64,000 nucleotides of DNA, from the NCBI GenBank assembly GCA_947626265.1, contig CANQRM010000004.1:62001-126000 (forward strand), read 5' to 3'. Under the pieces are notes generated by a model that was given only the letters and a program-made list of their open reading frames with translations, did not search any database and had not been told where the DNA came from. The stretch is from an uncultured Oscillospiraceae bacterium (GTDB taxonomy: Bacteria; Bacillota; Clostridia; Oscillospirales; Oscillospiraceae). The position numbers were made by a program, and so were the translations under genes. Shown here one piece after another: positions 1-8,555 of the stretch; the first letter of the stretch is position 1, and each line of letters opens with the position of its first letter.

Positions 1-192
1 ATAGACGCCCTCCTGGCCCGCCAGACCCGCCCGGCCCCCACCCGGACCCGGTTCGTCTTAAAAGACGTGCGGGTATTTTTGAACACCCTCCAGCGGAACG
101 TGGACGTGATGCGCCAGGGGGGCGTGGACGTGGGGATGCTCCGGGAGCAGAATGACAATGAGATGGTGGTGACCATCCGGATCAGGCGGTAG
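1..192 (+). CDS. parB: ParB/Spo0J-type partition protein, C-terminal end (partial)
   Basis: Only the last 63 codons are in the window; the frame is open from base 1 to the TAG at 190-192. The visible tail has the pattern seen at the end of clostridial ParB/Spo0J/Noc proteins: a KDVRVFLNTL helix, then a segment with MRQGGVDV, and a final VVTIRI strand. This C-terminal domain dimerises the DNA-binding protein that loads at parS and works with ParA/Soj in chromosome segregation. The HTH and CTPase parts lie outside, so the assignment rests on the tail alone. A new promoter follows directly, so the next gene is probably a separate transcription unit. Confidence 0.7.
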   Translation: MDALLARQTRPAPTRTRFVLKDVRVFLNTLQRNVDVMRQGGVDVGMLREQNDNEMVVTIRIRR

Positions 193-200
193 GTTTTACC

Positions 201-229
201 TTGCAATATATGGATAGGGAGGGTACAAT
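201..229 (+). promoter_or_regulatory. Sigma-A promoter of the secreted protein gene
   Basis: TTGCAA at 201-206 and TACAAT at 224-229 are separated by 17 bases. The start codon of the next gene lies 35 bases beyond the -10 box. No operator-like repeat is visible. Confidence 0.6.
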
Positions 230-263
230 AAGTTAAGAAATATAGATAAAAGGATGTGGAAAG

Positions 264-1418
264 ATGAAGAAATGGCTTATGGCTCTCACCTTGGCGCTGG
301 CGCTGGTGTTCTCGCTGGTGGACAGTTGCCTGGCCGCAGGGGACGCCCCGGCCATCACCATGGGCGGGACCGTGGACGGCACCTGTGTGGAGATGCCCGA
401 TGGCAGCTATACCGCCGGCGGGCTCTTTCTGGTGTGCCACGATGAGCGGATGATGAATCAGGGCGGCCACTTCAACGCCATCGAGGCCCAGGACGGCAGC
501 CATACCCTTCTGGCGGACCGCTCCTTCTCGGAGGACTACAGTCTCTATGGGGACGACTTCCACATCGAACTGGACTATGCCGTCTATGACGGCCTGGCGG
601 TCATCACCTACGCCCCTGCCAACAGCGAAGGCCTGTGGCGGCTGACGGAGGCGCAGAGCCCCACCGATTCCGTGCCGGTGCTGCTGACGCTGCCGGAGGG
701 CGGCTATGATGGGTATCCCGTTCTGCTGGACCTGGAAACAGGAGAGCTGACGGATGTGCCCGCGGAATGCGGCATGGACCTTCCCAAAGATATCCGCAGC
801 GCCGTATTTTCCCCCGACAGGAGCGCCCTGCTCCTGCGGGGCGGGGACGGCACGCCCTGGTACTGCGACCTGGCCGACGGGACCATATATGACCTGGACG
901 AGCTGACCGGCGCCCACACCGGCGTGTGCGTGCTGGGCGAAGAGGGCGTGTGCTGCCTGACAGCGGATCCCTTCCGGGCCTGGATCGTGGCGCGGGACGA
1001 TCCCGTAGCTGCGGAGACTGCCGCCGATGTTGACGACCTTATATTTCTCCCGGACGCCGACCGGGCCTTTGGCGGCGGGTTCGCCCTGGGCCTGGATGAA
1101 GCTGATAACGTCTTCGTGCTGGACCTGTTCACCGGGGAGCAGACGCCTATAGAGGGTTTTGCCTGGCCCGGGGAGGGCACGGAGTGCTCCCTCAGCCCAG
1201 ACGGGGACAAACTGTGCATCTACCGCTCCCGGTATGAGAACGAAACGCTTTATATGGACGCCTGGGTGCTGGACTGCGTCGCCGGGCAGATGCTGCGGCT
1301 GAACACCGCCGGTGTGGAGGAGATCAAACCCCATGCTGTGTACTGGTCCGGGAACGACCGGCTCGCCATCCTGGGCGGCGTGCCCGGCGCGGACGCCTAT
1401 TGGGTATACCCGCTCTGA
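264..1418 (+). CDS. Secreted protein of unknown function, possible beta-propeller
   Basis: A 384-residue protein. Residues 1-25 form a signal peptide (KKW, a leucine/alanine-rich core, then CLAAG), so the product is exported; the Cys near residue 22 is not in a lipobox. The remainder is rich in Asp, Gly and beta-strand patterns, with recurring pieces such as FSPDRSALL and LSPDGDKLCIY that resemble the S-P-D-G signature of TolB/WD-like propeller blades. No catalytic motif is visible. The ATG at 264 follows AAAAGGA at 247-253. The stop codon is one base before the MATE gene start, so the two are probably co-transcribed. I do not recognise a named family. Confidence 0.7.
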   Translation: MKKWLMALTLALALVFSLVDSCLAAGDAPAITMGGTVDGTCVEMPDGSYTAGGLFLVCHDERMMNQGGHFNAIEAQDGSHTLLADRSFSEDYSLYGDDFHIELDYAVYDGLAVITYAPANSEGLWRLTEAQSPTDSVPVLLTLPEGGYDGYPVLLDLETGELTDVPAECGMDLPKDIRSAVFSPDRSALLLRGGDGTPWYCDLADGTIYDLDELTGAHTGVCVLGEEGVCCLTADPFRAWIVARDDPVAAETAADVDDLIFLPDADRAFGGGFALGLDEADNVFVLDLFTGEQTPIEGFAWPGEGTECSLSPDGDKLCIYRSRYENETLYMDAWVLDCVAGQMLRLNTAGVEEIKPHAVYWSGNDRLAILGGVPGADAYWVYPL

Positions 1419-1419
1419 T

Positions 1420-2787
1420 ATGCCCAAAGACCGAACCCTCATAAAAGACTATACGACCGGCCCCGTGGGGCGGCAGCTGCTGGCCTTTGCCTGGCCCTTC
1501 ATGCTGTCGAACCTGCTTCAGACCGCCTACAACCTGGTGGACATGGCGGTGGTGGGCCGGTACGTGGGGCCGGCGGGCCTCTCCGCCGTGGGCGTGGGCG
1601 CGGACGTGATACACCTTTTCACCTTCGTGTGCATGGGCTTTTGCAACGCCGGGCAGGTGCTCATCAGCCAGTACGTGGGTCTCAAAGACCGGGAGAGCCT
1701 TTCCAAAATGGTGGGCGTCATGTTCACGTTCATCTTAGGGCTCAGTCTCGTCATATCCGCCTTCGGGCTGGCCTTCGCCCGGCAGCTCACCGCCCTATTG
1801 AACGTGCCGCCGGAGGCGGCGGAGTACTGCCGGCAGTACACAGTGTGCTGCGCGGCGGGGCTGGTGCTGCTGGTGGGGTACGTGATGGTGGCGGCCATCC
1901 TCCGGGGCATGGGCCAGTCCAAGATGCCCATGGTGTTCATCGTCATCGCGTCGGTGCTGAACGTGATTTTGGACATCCTGTTCGTGTCCGGGGGCATGGG
2001 CCCCTTCGGCGCGGCCCTGGCCACGGTCATCGCCCAGGGGGTCAGCTTCCTTTTATGCGTTGGCTATCTCCGGCGCCGGCGGGGGGACCTGGGATTCGAG
2101 TTTCACCTCAAATATCTCCGCCCGGACCGGGCGAACCTGGCGAAACTCCTGAAGCTGGGCGTGCCCATGTCCATCCAGTCCTGCGCCATCAACCTGTCCA
2201 TGCTGTTCGTTTCAAGCCGCCTGAACGTCTACGGCGTGACCGTGTCCGCGGTCACCGGCGTGGGCAACAAGCTCTCCACCGTGGCCAGCATCATCTGCCA
2301 GGCCCTGAGCCAGTCCGGGGCCACCATGGTGGGGCAGAACTTCGCCGCCCGGAAGTTCGACCGGGTGACAAAAACGCTCATGACCGCCCTGGCCGTGGGC
2401 CTGGGGTATTCGGCGGCGCTGTCCGCGGCCATGCTCCTGGCGCCGGAGGCGGTGTTCCGCCTCTTCGATGACGACCCGGCGGTGCTGGCCATGAGCCACA
2501 GCTACGCCCTCATAGCGGCGCTCAACTTCTTCGGCTACGCCCTGCGGGGGCCCAGCACGGCCCTGTGCAACGGCATGGGGTTCCCGGTGATGAACTTCGT
2601 GCTGGGCATATTGGACGGGGTGGCCGCGCGCATCGGCCTGTGCGTGCTTTTGGCGGAGACCTTCCGCATGGGGGTCATGGGCTACTGGCTGGGCGGGGCC
2701 CTCGCGGGGTTCACCTTCTTTTTGGTGATGTTCCCCTACTTCCTGTCCGGGAAATGGAAAAAAAGAGCGCCGCCTGCGGCGGCGTAA
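1420..2787 (+). CDS. MATE family multidrug/cation exporter
   Basis: A 455-residue polytopic membrane protein of the MATE (MatE/NorM/DinF) superfamily, which exports drugs or metabolites in exchange for Na+ or H+. It shows the N-terminal MATE half with PFMLSNLLQTAYNLVDMAVV and about twelve hydrophobic segments in two homologous halves. The ATG at 1420 is chosen because it begins the family-like N-terminus and lies one base after the previous stop; an upstream in-frame start at 1312 would lie wholly inside the preceding gene. The tail GKWKKRAPPAAA is cytosolic and basic. The substrate cannot be read from sequence. This is one of three MATE exporters in the window. Confidence 0.9.
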   Translation: MPKDRTLIKDYTTGPVGRQLLAFAWPFMLSNLLQTAYNLVDMAVVGRYVGPAGLSAVGVGADVIHLFTFVCMGFCNAGQVLISQYVGLKDRESLSKMVGVMFTFILGLSLVISAFGLAFARQLTALLNVPPEAAEYCRQYTVCCAAGLVLLVGYVMVAAILRGMGQSKMPMVFIVIASVLNVILDILFVSGGMGPFGAALATVIAQGVSFLLCVGYLRRRRGDLGFEFHLKYLRPDRANLAKLLKLGVPMSIQSCAINLSMLFVSSRLNVYGVTVSAVTGVGNKLSTVASIICQALSQSGATMVGQNFAARKFDRVTKTLMTALAVGLGYSAALSAAMLLAPEAVFRLFDDDPAVLAMSHSYALIAALNFFGYALRGPSTALCNGMGFPVMNFVLGILDGVAARIGLCVLLAETFRMGVMGYWLGGALAGFTFFLVMFPYFLSGKWKKRAPPAAA

Positions 2788-2800
2788 AGGAGAGAGAAAG

Positions 2801-3220
2801 ATGATATTGGTCAGCGGGTGCCTTTTGGGCCTCAACTGCAAGTATAACGGCGGCAATAACGACAACGCCGCCGTACATAAATATTTGGAGGGTAAGGAAT
2901 ACGTGGTATTCTGCCCGGAGCGGGCCGGGGGCCTGCCCGCGCCACGCCTGCCCAGCGAGATACGGGGCGATAAGGTGTTCAGCAAGGCGGGGGAGGACGT
3001 GACGGCGGAATTCCGCGGCGGGGCGGAGAAGGCCCTGGCCTTCTGTAAGACCCACGGCGTCACCCGGGCCATATTGAAGGCCCGCAGCCCCTCCTGCGGC
3101 GTCCACGCGGTCTATGACGGGTCTTTCTCCGGCAAAGTGGTGCCCGGCATGGGCGTCACGGCGAAGCTCCTTTCCGAGAACGGGATTGAACTGATGGACG
3201 AGGAGGACTTACCGGCCTGA
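2801..3220 (+). CDS. DUF523 family protein
   Basis: A 139-residue soluble protein that matches the DUF523 (YbbK-like) family: it opens with ILVSGCLLG and has a conserved Cys in the first ten residues, a CPE motif around residue 45, a central KAGEDVT, and LKARSPSCG near residue 100. Family members contain conserved cysteines and have no firmly established biochemical role. The ATG at 2801 follows GGAGAGAGAAAG, 13 bases after the MATE stop, so it is probably expressed from the same transcript as that exporter. Length is typical for stand-alone DUF523 proteins. Confidence 0.85.
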   Translation: MILVSGCLLGLNCKYNGGNNDNAAVHKYLEGKEYVVFCPERAGGLPAPRLPSEIRGDKVFSKAGEDVTAEFRGGAEKALAFCKTHGVTRAILKARSPSCGVHAVYDGSFSGKVVPGMGVTAKLLSENGIELMDEEDLPA

Positions 3221-3279
3221 CGGGCGTGCATTTTTTGAATGCCCGCCGCCTGCATCGGCTGACGGAACTGTATCAGGGA

Positions 3280-3311
3280 AAAAAGCATGATACAGAAAGT
3301 GTGTGCTTTTT
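3280..3311. terminator. Possible bidirectional terminator
   Basis: AAAAAGCA at 3280-3287 pairs with TGCTTTTT at 3304-3311 over a 16-base loop. The flanking A and T runs would serve either strand, and the site lies between the convergent DUF523 and GH20 genes. The stem is AT-rich and the loop long, so the call is tentative. Confidence 0.45.
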
Positions 3312-3353
3312 ATCTGCGGCCCAGGCCGAACGCGGCCGCGTCCGCTTGTTCCA

Positions 3354-5234
3354 TTACCAGTCTATGGTGCCGGCGGTGGCGATCTCTTCCATAACGTTGG
3401 TGCAGCCGATGGACCCGTCGGGCCGGCGCTTGCAGACGAGAGAGGGCTCGGTGAGCTCGGGGATATCGTCCGCTGTGCCGCCGGCGAAGGCGCGCATCTT
3501 CTCCTCCGCGGCGGCGAGCCTTGCCATGACGCCGCCCAGCCGGACCTCGATGACCTCGAAGCCGTTGGGCTTGTTGGTGCTCTCCCAAAGCTGGCGCCAC
3601 ACCTGGCGCAGGGCCTTAAAGGCCTCTATGGTGCCGGGCAGGCCGTCGGCCAGCTTCCCGGCCGTGTCCCGATCCCCGGCGCGGACGGCTTTGGCGGCGT
3701 TCTCATGCCAGACGCATTTCAGGGCCAGAGCCCGGGCCAGAGCGGTGTAAAACCGGAACAGCAGCCCGTAGGCGGGATTCTCCCGCTCATACCGGGCGTA
3801 AAGCGGCGCCAGGGAGGCGAAGTGGTCCGCCAGACGGTAACCCTCCGTGTCGGCCTCAAACAGCTCCACCAGCGGGTCCTGCCACAGCATGAACTTGCAC
3901 AGGTTCGCCGGGTCGGAGGGGAGATTTTTGATCTCCGGCGTATAGTTCAGGCGGCTCAGGTCCAAAAACGCCTGGGCGTCCGCGCCGCAGCACCGGCGGA
4001 AGCGGGCGGCCAAAGCGTCCGGGTCATATACGCCCGTCCAGGTCATCTCGCCGTAGAGCTGCAGACCCAGCAGGGCGGCCAGGAGGCTGCACTCCGCGCC
4101 GTTGTCGCCCCAGGCGGTGGCCAGGACGGTGTCCACCTCCGCCTTCATGCAGGCGGAGAGGCCCGCCACGGTATTCTCTATGGCGAGAGGATAGACCGGA
4201 GCCGGCCCGGTCCAGGTCCAGAGCCCGCCGGCAAAGACCGTAGGCACGCCGAACGCGGCGTGCTTTTTCAGGTTCCGGGCATACGCCTCTTCCTTGTCGT
4301 GGTAGTAGTCCCAGTATACCAGGCTCACCCGCCTGTCCACCGCCGCGACGGCGCCGGCGGAGGGCATATCGCTGCCGTCGTAACCGCCGCCGCTGCGGCC
4401 CCCGCCGTCCAGGTGGAAGTACATGTCGCTCCACATCATGGGCTCAAGGCCGTATTTGTCCGCAATGTCCAGCACCCGCGTCAAGTGGCGGCCGATGATG
4501 GCACGGGGGTCCTCATAGCCGAACCGGGCCAGGTGCTCCCCCAGGCCCACGCCGTAGGCCTCGTCCATGCCGATATGGATGCGCCGGGACCGGAAGGGGG
4601 CGCCGGCGGCCCGGAGCATGTCGTCGATGAGCTCATATGTCTCGTCCACATCCGCCAAAAGCACCTGGTCGTTGTCCCGCAGGGCGTGGAAGGCGGGCCA
4701 GTGCAGCGCCCGCTTCAGGTGGCCCAGCACCTGGATGCATGGGCACAGCTCGATGCCAAAGAGCGCCCCGTAATCGTCCAGGGCCTTTAATTCATCATAG
4801 GTATACCGGCCCCGTCTGTAGCCGAAGAAGGGCCGCCCGGGGATCTCGTAGGTGTCCTCGGTGTACAGCATGGCCAGGTTCAGGCCCATCAGCGCCATTT
4901 TCCGCAGGAACAGGCGCACCGCGTCGGGCTTCAATACCCCGTTGCGGGAGCAGTCGAACATCACGCCGGAGGAGGCGAACCGGGGCGTCTCCCGGATGGA
5001 GCAGGGGGCCAGGGGCAGGGGGATGAGACTGAGCGCTCTGTAAAACTGGATAGGCTCCGCCCAGGTAAGGCGCACCCGCGCCCCGTCGCTCTCCACGGCC
5101 AGGTTTTCGCCCTTTTCACAGGCGATCTCTATGCCGTCCCCCGCCGGCGCCATGCCCAGCTCCTCCCGCAGCTCCGCCAGGGCAAGCTCCCAGCGGTCCG
5201 GCATCTGACCGGTCAGGTGTATCCTCTGCTCCAT
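3354..5234 (-). CDS. Glycoside hydrolase family 20 (beta-N-acetylhexosaminidase-like)
   Basis: A 626-residue protein without signal peptide, so probably cytosolic. Residues about 85-400 form a GH20-type barrel; HIGMDEA at 220-226 carries the paired Asp224-Glu225 expected for substrate-assisted catalysis that removes terminal GlcNAc or GalNAc, and LCPCIQVLGH near 163-172 is the usual preceding strand. The remaining C-terminal 200 residues are helical. The ATG at 5234 follows AAGGAG with nine bases between. It is transcribed away from a MATE exporter from a shared palindromic promoter, which suggests joint control. Members of this intracellular GH20 subgroup typically act on imported amino-sugar oligosaccharides; the exact substrate is inferred. 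Confidence 0.85.
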   Translation of the reverse strand: MEQRIHLTGQMPDRWELALAELREELGMAPAGDGIEIACEKGENLAVESDGARVRLTWAEPIQFYRALSLIPLPLAPCSIRETPRFASSGVMFDCSRNGVLKPDAVRLFLRKMALMGLNLAMLYTEDTYEIPGRPFFGYRRGRYTYDELKALDDYGALFGIELCPCIQVLGHLKRALHWPAFHALRDNDQVLLADVDETYELIDDMLRAAGAPFRSRRIHIGMDEAYGVGLGEHLARFGYEDPRAIIGRHLTRVLDIADKYGLEPMMWSDMYFHLDGGGRSGGGYDGSDMPSAGAVAAVDRRVSLVYWDYYHDKEEAYARNLKKHAAFGVPTVFAGGLWTWTGPAPVYPLAIENTVAGLSACMKAEVDTVLATAWGDNGAECSLLAALLGLQLYGEMTWTGVYDPDALAARFRRCCGADAQAFLDLSRLNYTPEIKNLPSDPANLCKFMLWQDPLVELFEADTEGYRLADHFASLAPLYARYERENPAYGLLFRFYTALARALALKCVWHENAAKAVRAGDRDTAGKLADGLPGTIEAFKALRQVWRQLWESTNKPNGFEVIEVRLGGVMARLAAAEEKMRAFAGGTADDIPELTEPSLVCKRRPDGSIGCTNVMEEIATAGTIDW

Positions 5235-5266
5235 ATCCGGCGCTCCTTAATAAATAATAATTGTAA

Positions 5267-5312
5267 CCATTATAACACGGTTTACGGGCGCTCGTAAACC
5301 GTGTTATAATGG
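5267..5312. promoter_or_regulatory. Palindromic bidirectional promoter for GH20 and MATE genes
   Basis: A perfect inverted repeat with 20-base arms (5267-5286 and 5293-5312) and a six-base centre. Each arm carries a -10 box: TATAAT at 5305-5310 on the plus strand and its mirror at 5269-5274 on the minus strand. Each -10 has a TTACGG or TTACGA hexamer 17 bases upstream inside the opposite arm. Both neighbouring genes start within 40 bases outside the palindrome (5234 minus, 5348 plus). The two polymerase sites overlap, so they probably exclude each other or are opened together by one regulator. Confidence 0.75.
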
Positions 5313-5347
5313 CCGCACATACACGTGTTTGGGAGGACATGAGCCGC

Positions 5348-6706
5348 ATGGTGACGCAGACGGCGGAGTTTCGCCGCAGACTGATAAAACTCATACTGCC
5401 CATCACCTTCCAGCAGATCATGCTTGGCCTGGTGAGCGCGTCCGACGCGCTGATGCTGGGCGCGCTGACCCAGGACGCCCTGTCGGCGGTGAGCCTGGCG
5501 GGCCAGGTGAGCTTCGTGGAGAACATGTTTCTCTTCGGCCTGACCGCGGGGCTGTCCATCCTGGCCGCCCAGTATTGGGGCAAGGGGGATGTGGACGCGG
5601 TGGAGCGCATCTTCGCCTACGTCATGAAGATCACGGCGGCCATGTCCGCGGTGTTCTTCCTGGCGGGGCTGTTCGCGCCCCGGGCGCTGATGCGCATCTT
5701 CACGGGCGAGGCGCCGCTCATAGAGCGCGGCGCGGTCTATCTGCGGTGGGTGTCCCCGGCGTTTCTGCTGACGGGCCTTTCCCAGGTCTATCAGACGGCG
5801 CTTAAAAACAGCGGCCGGGCCGGCATCGCCAGCGCGGTGAGCTGCACCAGCGTGGTGGTGAACATCGCGCTGAACGCGCTGTTCATCTTCGGCCTTATGG
5901 GCCTGCCCCGGATGGAGATCGCCGGCGCGGCCATCGCCACGGTGCTGGCCAGGGTCATGGAGGCGGTCTGGTGCGTCCTGGAGACGGCCCGGCCCGGGCG
6001 GGTGAAGCTTCGGATGAAAAACCTCCTCCGGGGCGACAGACGCCTGCAGGCCGACTTCTGGCGCTACAGCCTTCCGCTGCTGGGCAATCAGATCGTCTGG
6101 GGCCTGGGCTTCACCATGTATTCGGTGATCATGGGCCACCTGGGGACGGACGCGGTGGCGGCTAACTCCGTGGCCAACATCGTGAAGAATCTCATCAGCT
6201 CTCTGTGCTTCGGCCTGGGGATGGGCGGCGGCATCCTGGTGGGCAACGAGCTGGGGGCCGGCCGGCTGGACCGGGCCAGGGAGTACGGCTCCCGCCTGTG
6301 CCGCCTGGCCCTGGCCTGCGGCATAGGCTCGGCTCTGCTCCTGCTGGCGGTGACGCCCGCCATCCTGGCGCTGACCGATCTGAGCGCACAGGCGTCCCGG
6401 TATCTCAAATGGATGCTGGTCATGTGCACCTATAACCTGGTGGCCCAGTCCATGAACGTGATGACCTTCAACGGCATCTTCCCCGCCGGCGGGGACAGCC
6501 GCTTCGGCTTTTACTGCGACGCTGCGGTCATGTGGGGCTATGCCGTCCCCGTGGGCCTGCTGGCGGCCTTCGTGCTGAAGCTGCCGGTGCTGGCGGTGTT
6601 CTTCCTCATCAACCTGGACGAGTTGGTGAAGCTCCCGGCGGTGTATCGCAATTACAAAAAATACAAGTGGGTCAAAGACCTGACGGTCCCGGAGGAGAGG
6701 GCGTGA
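5348..6706 (+). CDS. MATE family exporter
   Basis: A 452-residue MATE-type exporter: the N-terminal half has KLILPITFQQIMLGLVSASD, and about twelve membrane segments follow. The start is a choice between ATG at 5339 and ATG at 5348. The ribosome site GGGAGGA at 5331-5337 is only one base from the first but about ten from the second, so 5348 is preferred. The protein ends in a basic KKYKWVKDLTVPEERA tail. It is divergent from the GH20 hexosaminidase and shares its promoter palindrome, so a role linked to amino-sugar metabolism or export of a related compound is possible but unproven. Confidence 0.9.
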   Translation: MVTQTAEFRRRLIKLILPITFQQIMLGLVSASDALMLGALTQDALSAVSLAGQVSFVENMFLFGLTAGLSILAAQYWGKGDVDAVERIFAYVMKITAAMSAVFFLAGLFAPRALMRIFTGEAPLIERGAVYLRWVSPAFLLTGLSQVYQTALKNSGRAGIASAVSCTSVVVNIALNALFIFGLMGLPRMEIAGAAIATVLARVMEAVWCVLETARPGRVKLRMKNLLRGDRRLQADFWRYSLPLLGNQIVWGLGFTMYSVIMGHLGTDAVAANSVANIVKNLISSLCFGLGMGGGILVGNELGAGRLDRAREYGSRLCRLALACGIGSALLLLAVTPAILALTDLSAQASRYLKWMLVMCTYNLVAQSMNVMTFNGIFPAGGDSRFGFYCDAAVMWGYAVPVGLLAAFVLKLPVLAVFFLINLDELVKLPAVYRNYKKYKWVKDLTVPEERA

Positions 6707-6720
6707 GCCGGCAGCCCGCC

Positions 6721-6749
6721 TTGCAAAGCCGGGGGAAAGTTGGTATACT
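6721..6749 (+). promoter_or_regulatory. Sigma-A promoter of the DUF6106-like gene
   Basis: TTGCAA at 6721-6726 and TATACT at 6744-6749 have a 17-base spacer, and TGG precedes the -10. Transcription would start about 30 bases before the GTG start at 6785. Confidence 0.65.
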
Positions 6750-6784
6750 GAAAAACACACCACTTGTGAAAGGAGCGGGGACCT

Positions 6785-7339
6785 GTGGCTGGACATGAGG
6801 ATATCCACTGCGCCCAGAGCGTGGTCCGGAGGATACCCGGCCATGTGCGGGTGATACAGTGGATGCTGTACGCGGCGGTGCTGATCTTCACCGTCATCGG
6901 CGCCATGCAGGGCTTTCTATGGCTGTTCCCCGCGCTGGGGACGCTGTTCGGCTCCTGGTATTACATGGGCGTGGCCCGGGTGACCTATGAGTACAGACTG
7001 GAGGGGACCCGTTTCACCGTGGAGCGGGTCAGCGGCCTGAAGTCCAAACGGAAAGCGGCGCTGTTCGGTGAATTTGACCTCACAAAGCTCATCGTCATGG
7101 CCCCGGAGGGGTCCCCGGCCCTGGAGCAGGCGGAGGCGGACAGCCTGAACGCCGGCGCCAAGCGCATCGTCTACGATATATCCGCCCATGACCCGGACGA
7201 TATTTGCAGCGTCATGTACCTGACCGCCATAGGGAAAGACGCCGGCCGGCCCCTGAAGGTGTGCTTCCAGCCCAGCCCCGAGATGCGGGACTGCATCCGG
7301 CAGGCCGCTCCCGGTAAGGTGACAGGGTACGGCGAATGA
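6785..7339 (+). CDS. Membrane protein with PH-like soluble domain (DUF6106-like)
   Basis: A 184-residue protein with two hydrophobic segments (about residues 25-42 and 46-62) and a soluble remainder that starts VTYEYRLEGTRFTVERV and looks like the PH-like domain of DUF6106 proteins common in Oscillospiraceae. No catalytic residues stand out. The start is GTG at 6785, nine bases after AAAGGAG; no closer ATG fits the frame. It has its own promoter and ends nine bases before the AraC-type regulator, so the two may share a transcript. Function unknown; the family assignment is by resemblance only. Confidence 0.65.
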   Translation: MAGHEDIHCAQSVVRRIPGHVRVIQWMLYAAVLIFTVIGAMQGFLWLFPALGTLFGSWYYMGVARVTYEYRLEGTRFTVERVSGLKSKRKAALFGEFDLTKLIVMAPEGSPALEQAEADSLNAGAKRIVYDISAHDPDDICSVMYLTAIGKDAGRPLKVCFQPSPEMRDCIRQAAPGKVTGYGE

Positions 7340-7348
7340 GGGACGGAT

Positions 7349-8287
7349 ATGATGGACAAGAAATCGCTCGGGGGGGGGGTCTTGCGCATTCCCGCGGAGG
7401 AGAGCGGCGCGGACCCGAACCGGGAGCAGAGAGACTATGCCCTGACCGGGGAATCCCCGCTGGTGGGGCTCATCGACAGTAAGATATACCCGCCCTATAT
7501 CCCGGACAGGAGCCATGTGCACAACTGTCTGGAGATGGGCATATGCCTGGTGGGCCAGGGACAGGTGGAGCTGGGCCGCCGGACCTTCGATTACGGCCCC
7601 GGCGTCATCGCGGCGGCGGGCAGAGGGCTGTACCACCGCCAGGAGAACACGGCCCGGCCCGGCACTTGGTGGCGGTATGTGCTCATCGACGAGGAGGCCC
7701 TCCTGCGGGAGGCCCCGGGCCGCCACCGCCCGGCCCTGCGGCGGCTGGTGGACGCCCTCCGGCGGGAGGGCCTTTACTACGACGCCGGAGAGGAGAACGG
7801 CCAGCTTCGCCGCCTGCTCCAGAGCATCTTCGAGACCTATGAGCGCCGGGGGGACGCCTCCCGCATGGAGCTGGAGGCGGCGGCCGTTCTTCTGGCCTGC
7901 ATCATGGCCCGGTCGGTGAGCGCCGCTGTAGAGGACGCGGCCGGTGTCACGAGGGACCCATCCCTCCGGGGGCCCATCGAGCCGGCACTGCAGTACGTGT
8001 CGGAAAACTATGCCCGGGATGTGCACGTGGAGGACATGGCCGCCCGGTGCGCCATGAGCCCCAGCTACTTCCGCAAGGTCTTTGCCCGGACCATGAACAT
8101 GTCTCCCCTGGAGTACGTCAACCGCTACCGCATCAACCGGGCCTCCAACCTGATGCAGTCCACCAGCGCGCCCATCCACCAGATCGCGGCCCAGACGGGC
8201 TTTTCCTCTCCGGCGACGTTCAACCGCAACTTCCGCCGCTATACGGGAAAGAGCCCCGCCCAGTGGCGCCGCAGCGCCCATATATAG
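7349..8287 (+). CDS. AraC family transcriptional regulator of the beta-galactosidase locus
   Basis: A 312-residue regulator. Residues about 45-130 form a cupin-like effector domain (HVHNCLEMGICLVGQG, then a strand-rich segment), and residues about 205-312 form the double HTH of AraC/XylS proteins with MSPSYFRKVFARTMNMSPLEYV and the closing FSSPATFNRNFRRYTGKSPAQWR. It lies just upstream of a binding protein/permease/beta-galactosidase set, so it probably activates that set in response to an imported sugar. The ATG at 7349 follows GAGGGA; a second ATG comes next. Codons 8-10 sit in an unbroken run of ten G residues, where slippage would remove both domains. A terminator follows the gene. Confidence 0.9.
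   Translation: MMDKKSLGGGVLRIPAEESGADPNREQRDYALTGESPLVGLIDSKIYPPYIPDRSHVHNCLEMGICLVGQGQVELGRRTFDYGPGVIAAAGRGLYHRQENTARPGTWWRYVLIDEEALLREAPGRHRPALRRLVDALRREGLYYDAGEENGQLRRLLQSIFETYERRGDASRMELEAAAVLLACIMARSVSAAVEDAAGVTRDPSLRGPIEPALQYVSENYARDVHVEDMAARCAMSPSYFRKVFARTMNMSPLEYVNRYRINRASNLMQSTSAPIHQIAAQTGFSSPATFNRNFRRYTGKSPAQWRRSAHI
7370..7379 (+). repeat. Poly-G tract (G10) at the start of the AraC gene
   Basis: Ten consecutive G residues encode the glycines of LGGGV at the N-terminus of the regulator. Gain or loss of one G would shift the frame before either domain is made. Runs of this length are the classic substrate of slipped-strand phase variation; whether this one varies cannot be seen from one sequence. 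Confidence 0.85.
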
Positions 8288-8310
8288 CGCCTGAAAAATC
8301 GCTAAAATAT

Positions 8311-8347
8311 TCTGCCCTGTCCCGTTTGGGATTGGGCAGATTTTTCT
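8311..8347 (+). terminator. Intrinsic terminator after the AraC gene
   Basis: TCTGCCC at 8311-8317 pairs with GGGCAGA at 8334-8340, with an inner CCC/GGG pairing, followed by five T residues. It separates the regulator from the binding-protein operon. Confidence 0.75.
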
Positions 8348-8483
8348 TGTCCGGGGCGGGGCGATATGGCAAAAATGACTTGAAAATGGAGAGGGCGGGC
8401 CGTTATTTTCCGGGAAAATGTCAAAAGTGGATTGAATATGAGCGAAATAAGAGCATTTATGAAATGTTGCATCTGCTTTGCTG

Positions 8484-8492
8484 TGTTAAAAT
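8484..8492 (+). promoter_or_regulatory. Extended -10 promoter of the first sugar-transport operon
   Basis: TGT followed by TAAAAT at 8487-8492, with no good -35 at the standard distance, as expected for an activator-dependent promoter. The 8348-8555 gap is otherwise featureless to my reading; the AraC protein encoded upstream is the natural candidate activator. Confidence 0.5.
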
Positions 8493-8555
8493 TTTTCTAA
8501 GCCTATCGGCCGGCGGATAAGCTGCCGATAACAATTTGATTAAGGAGGATCCCCC

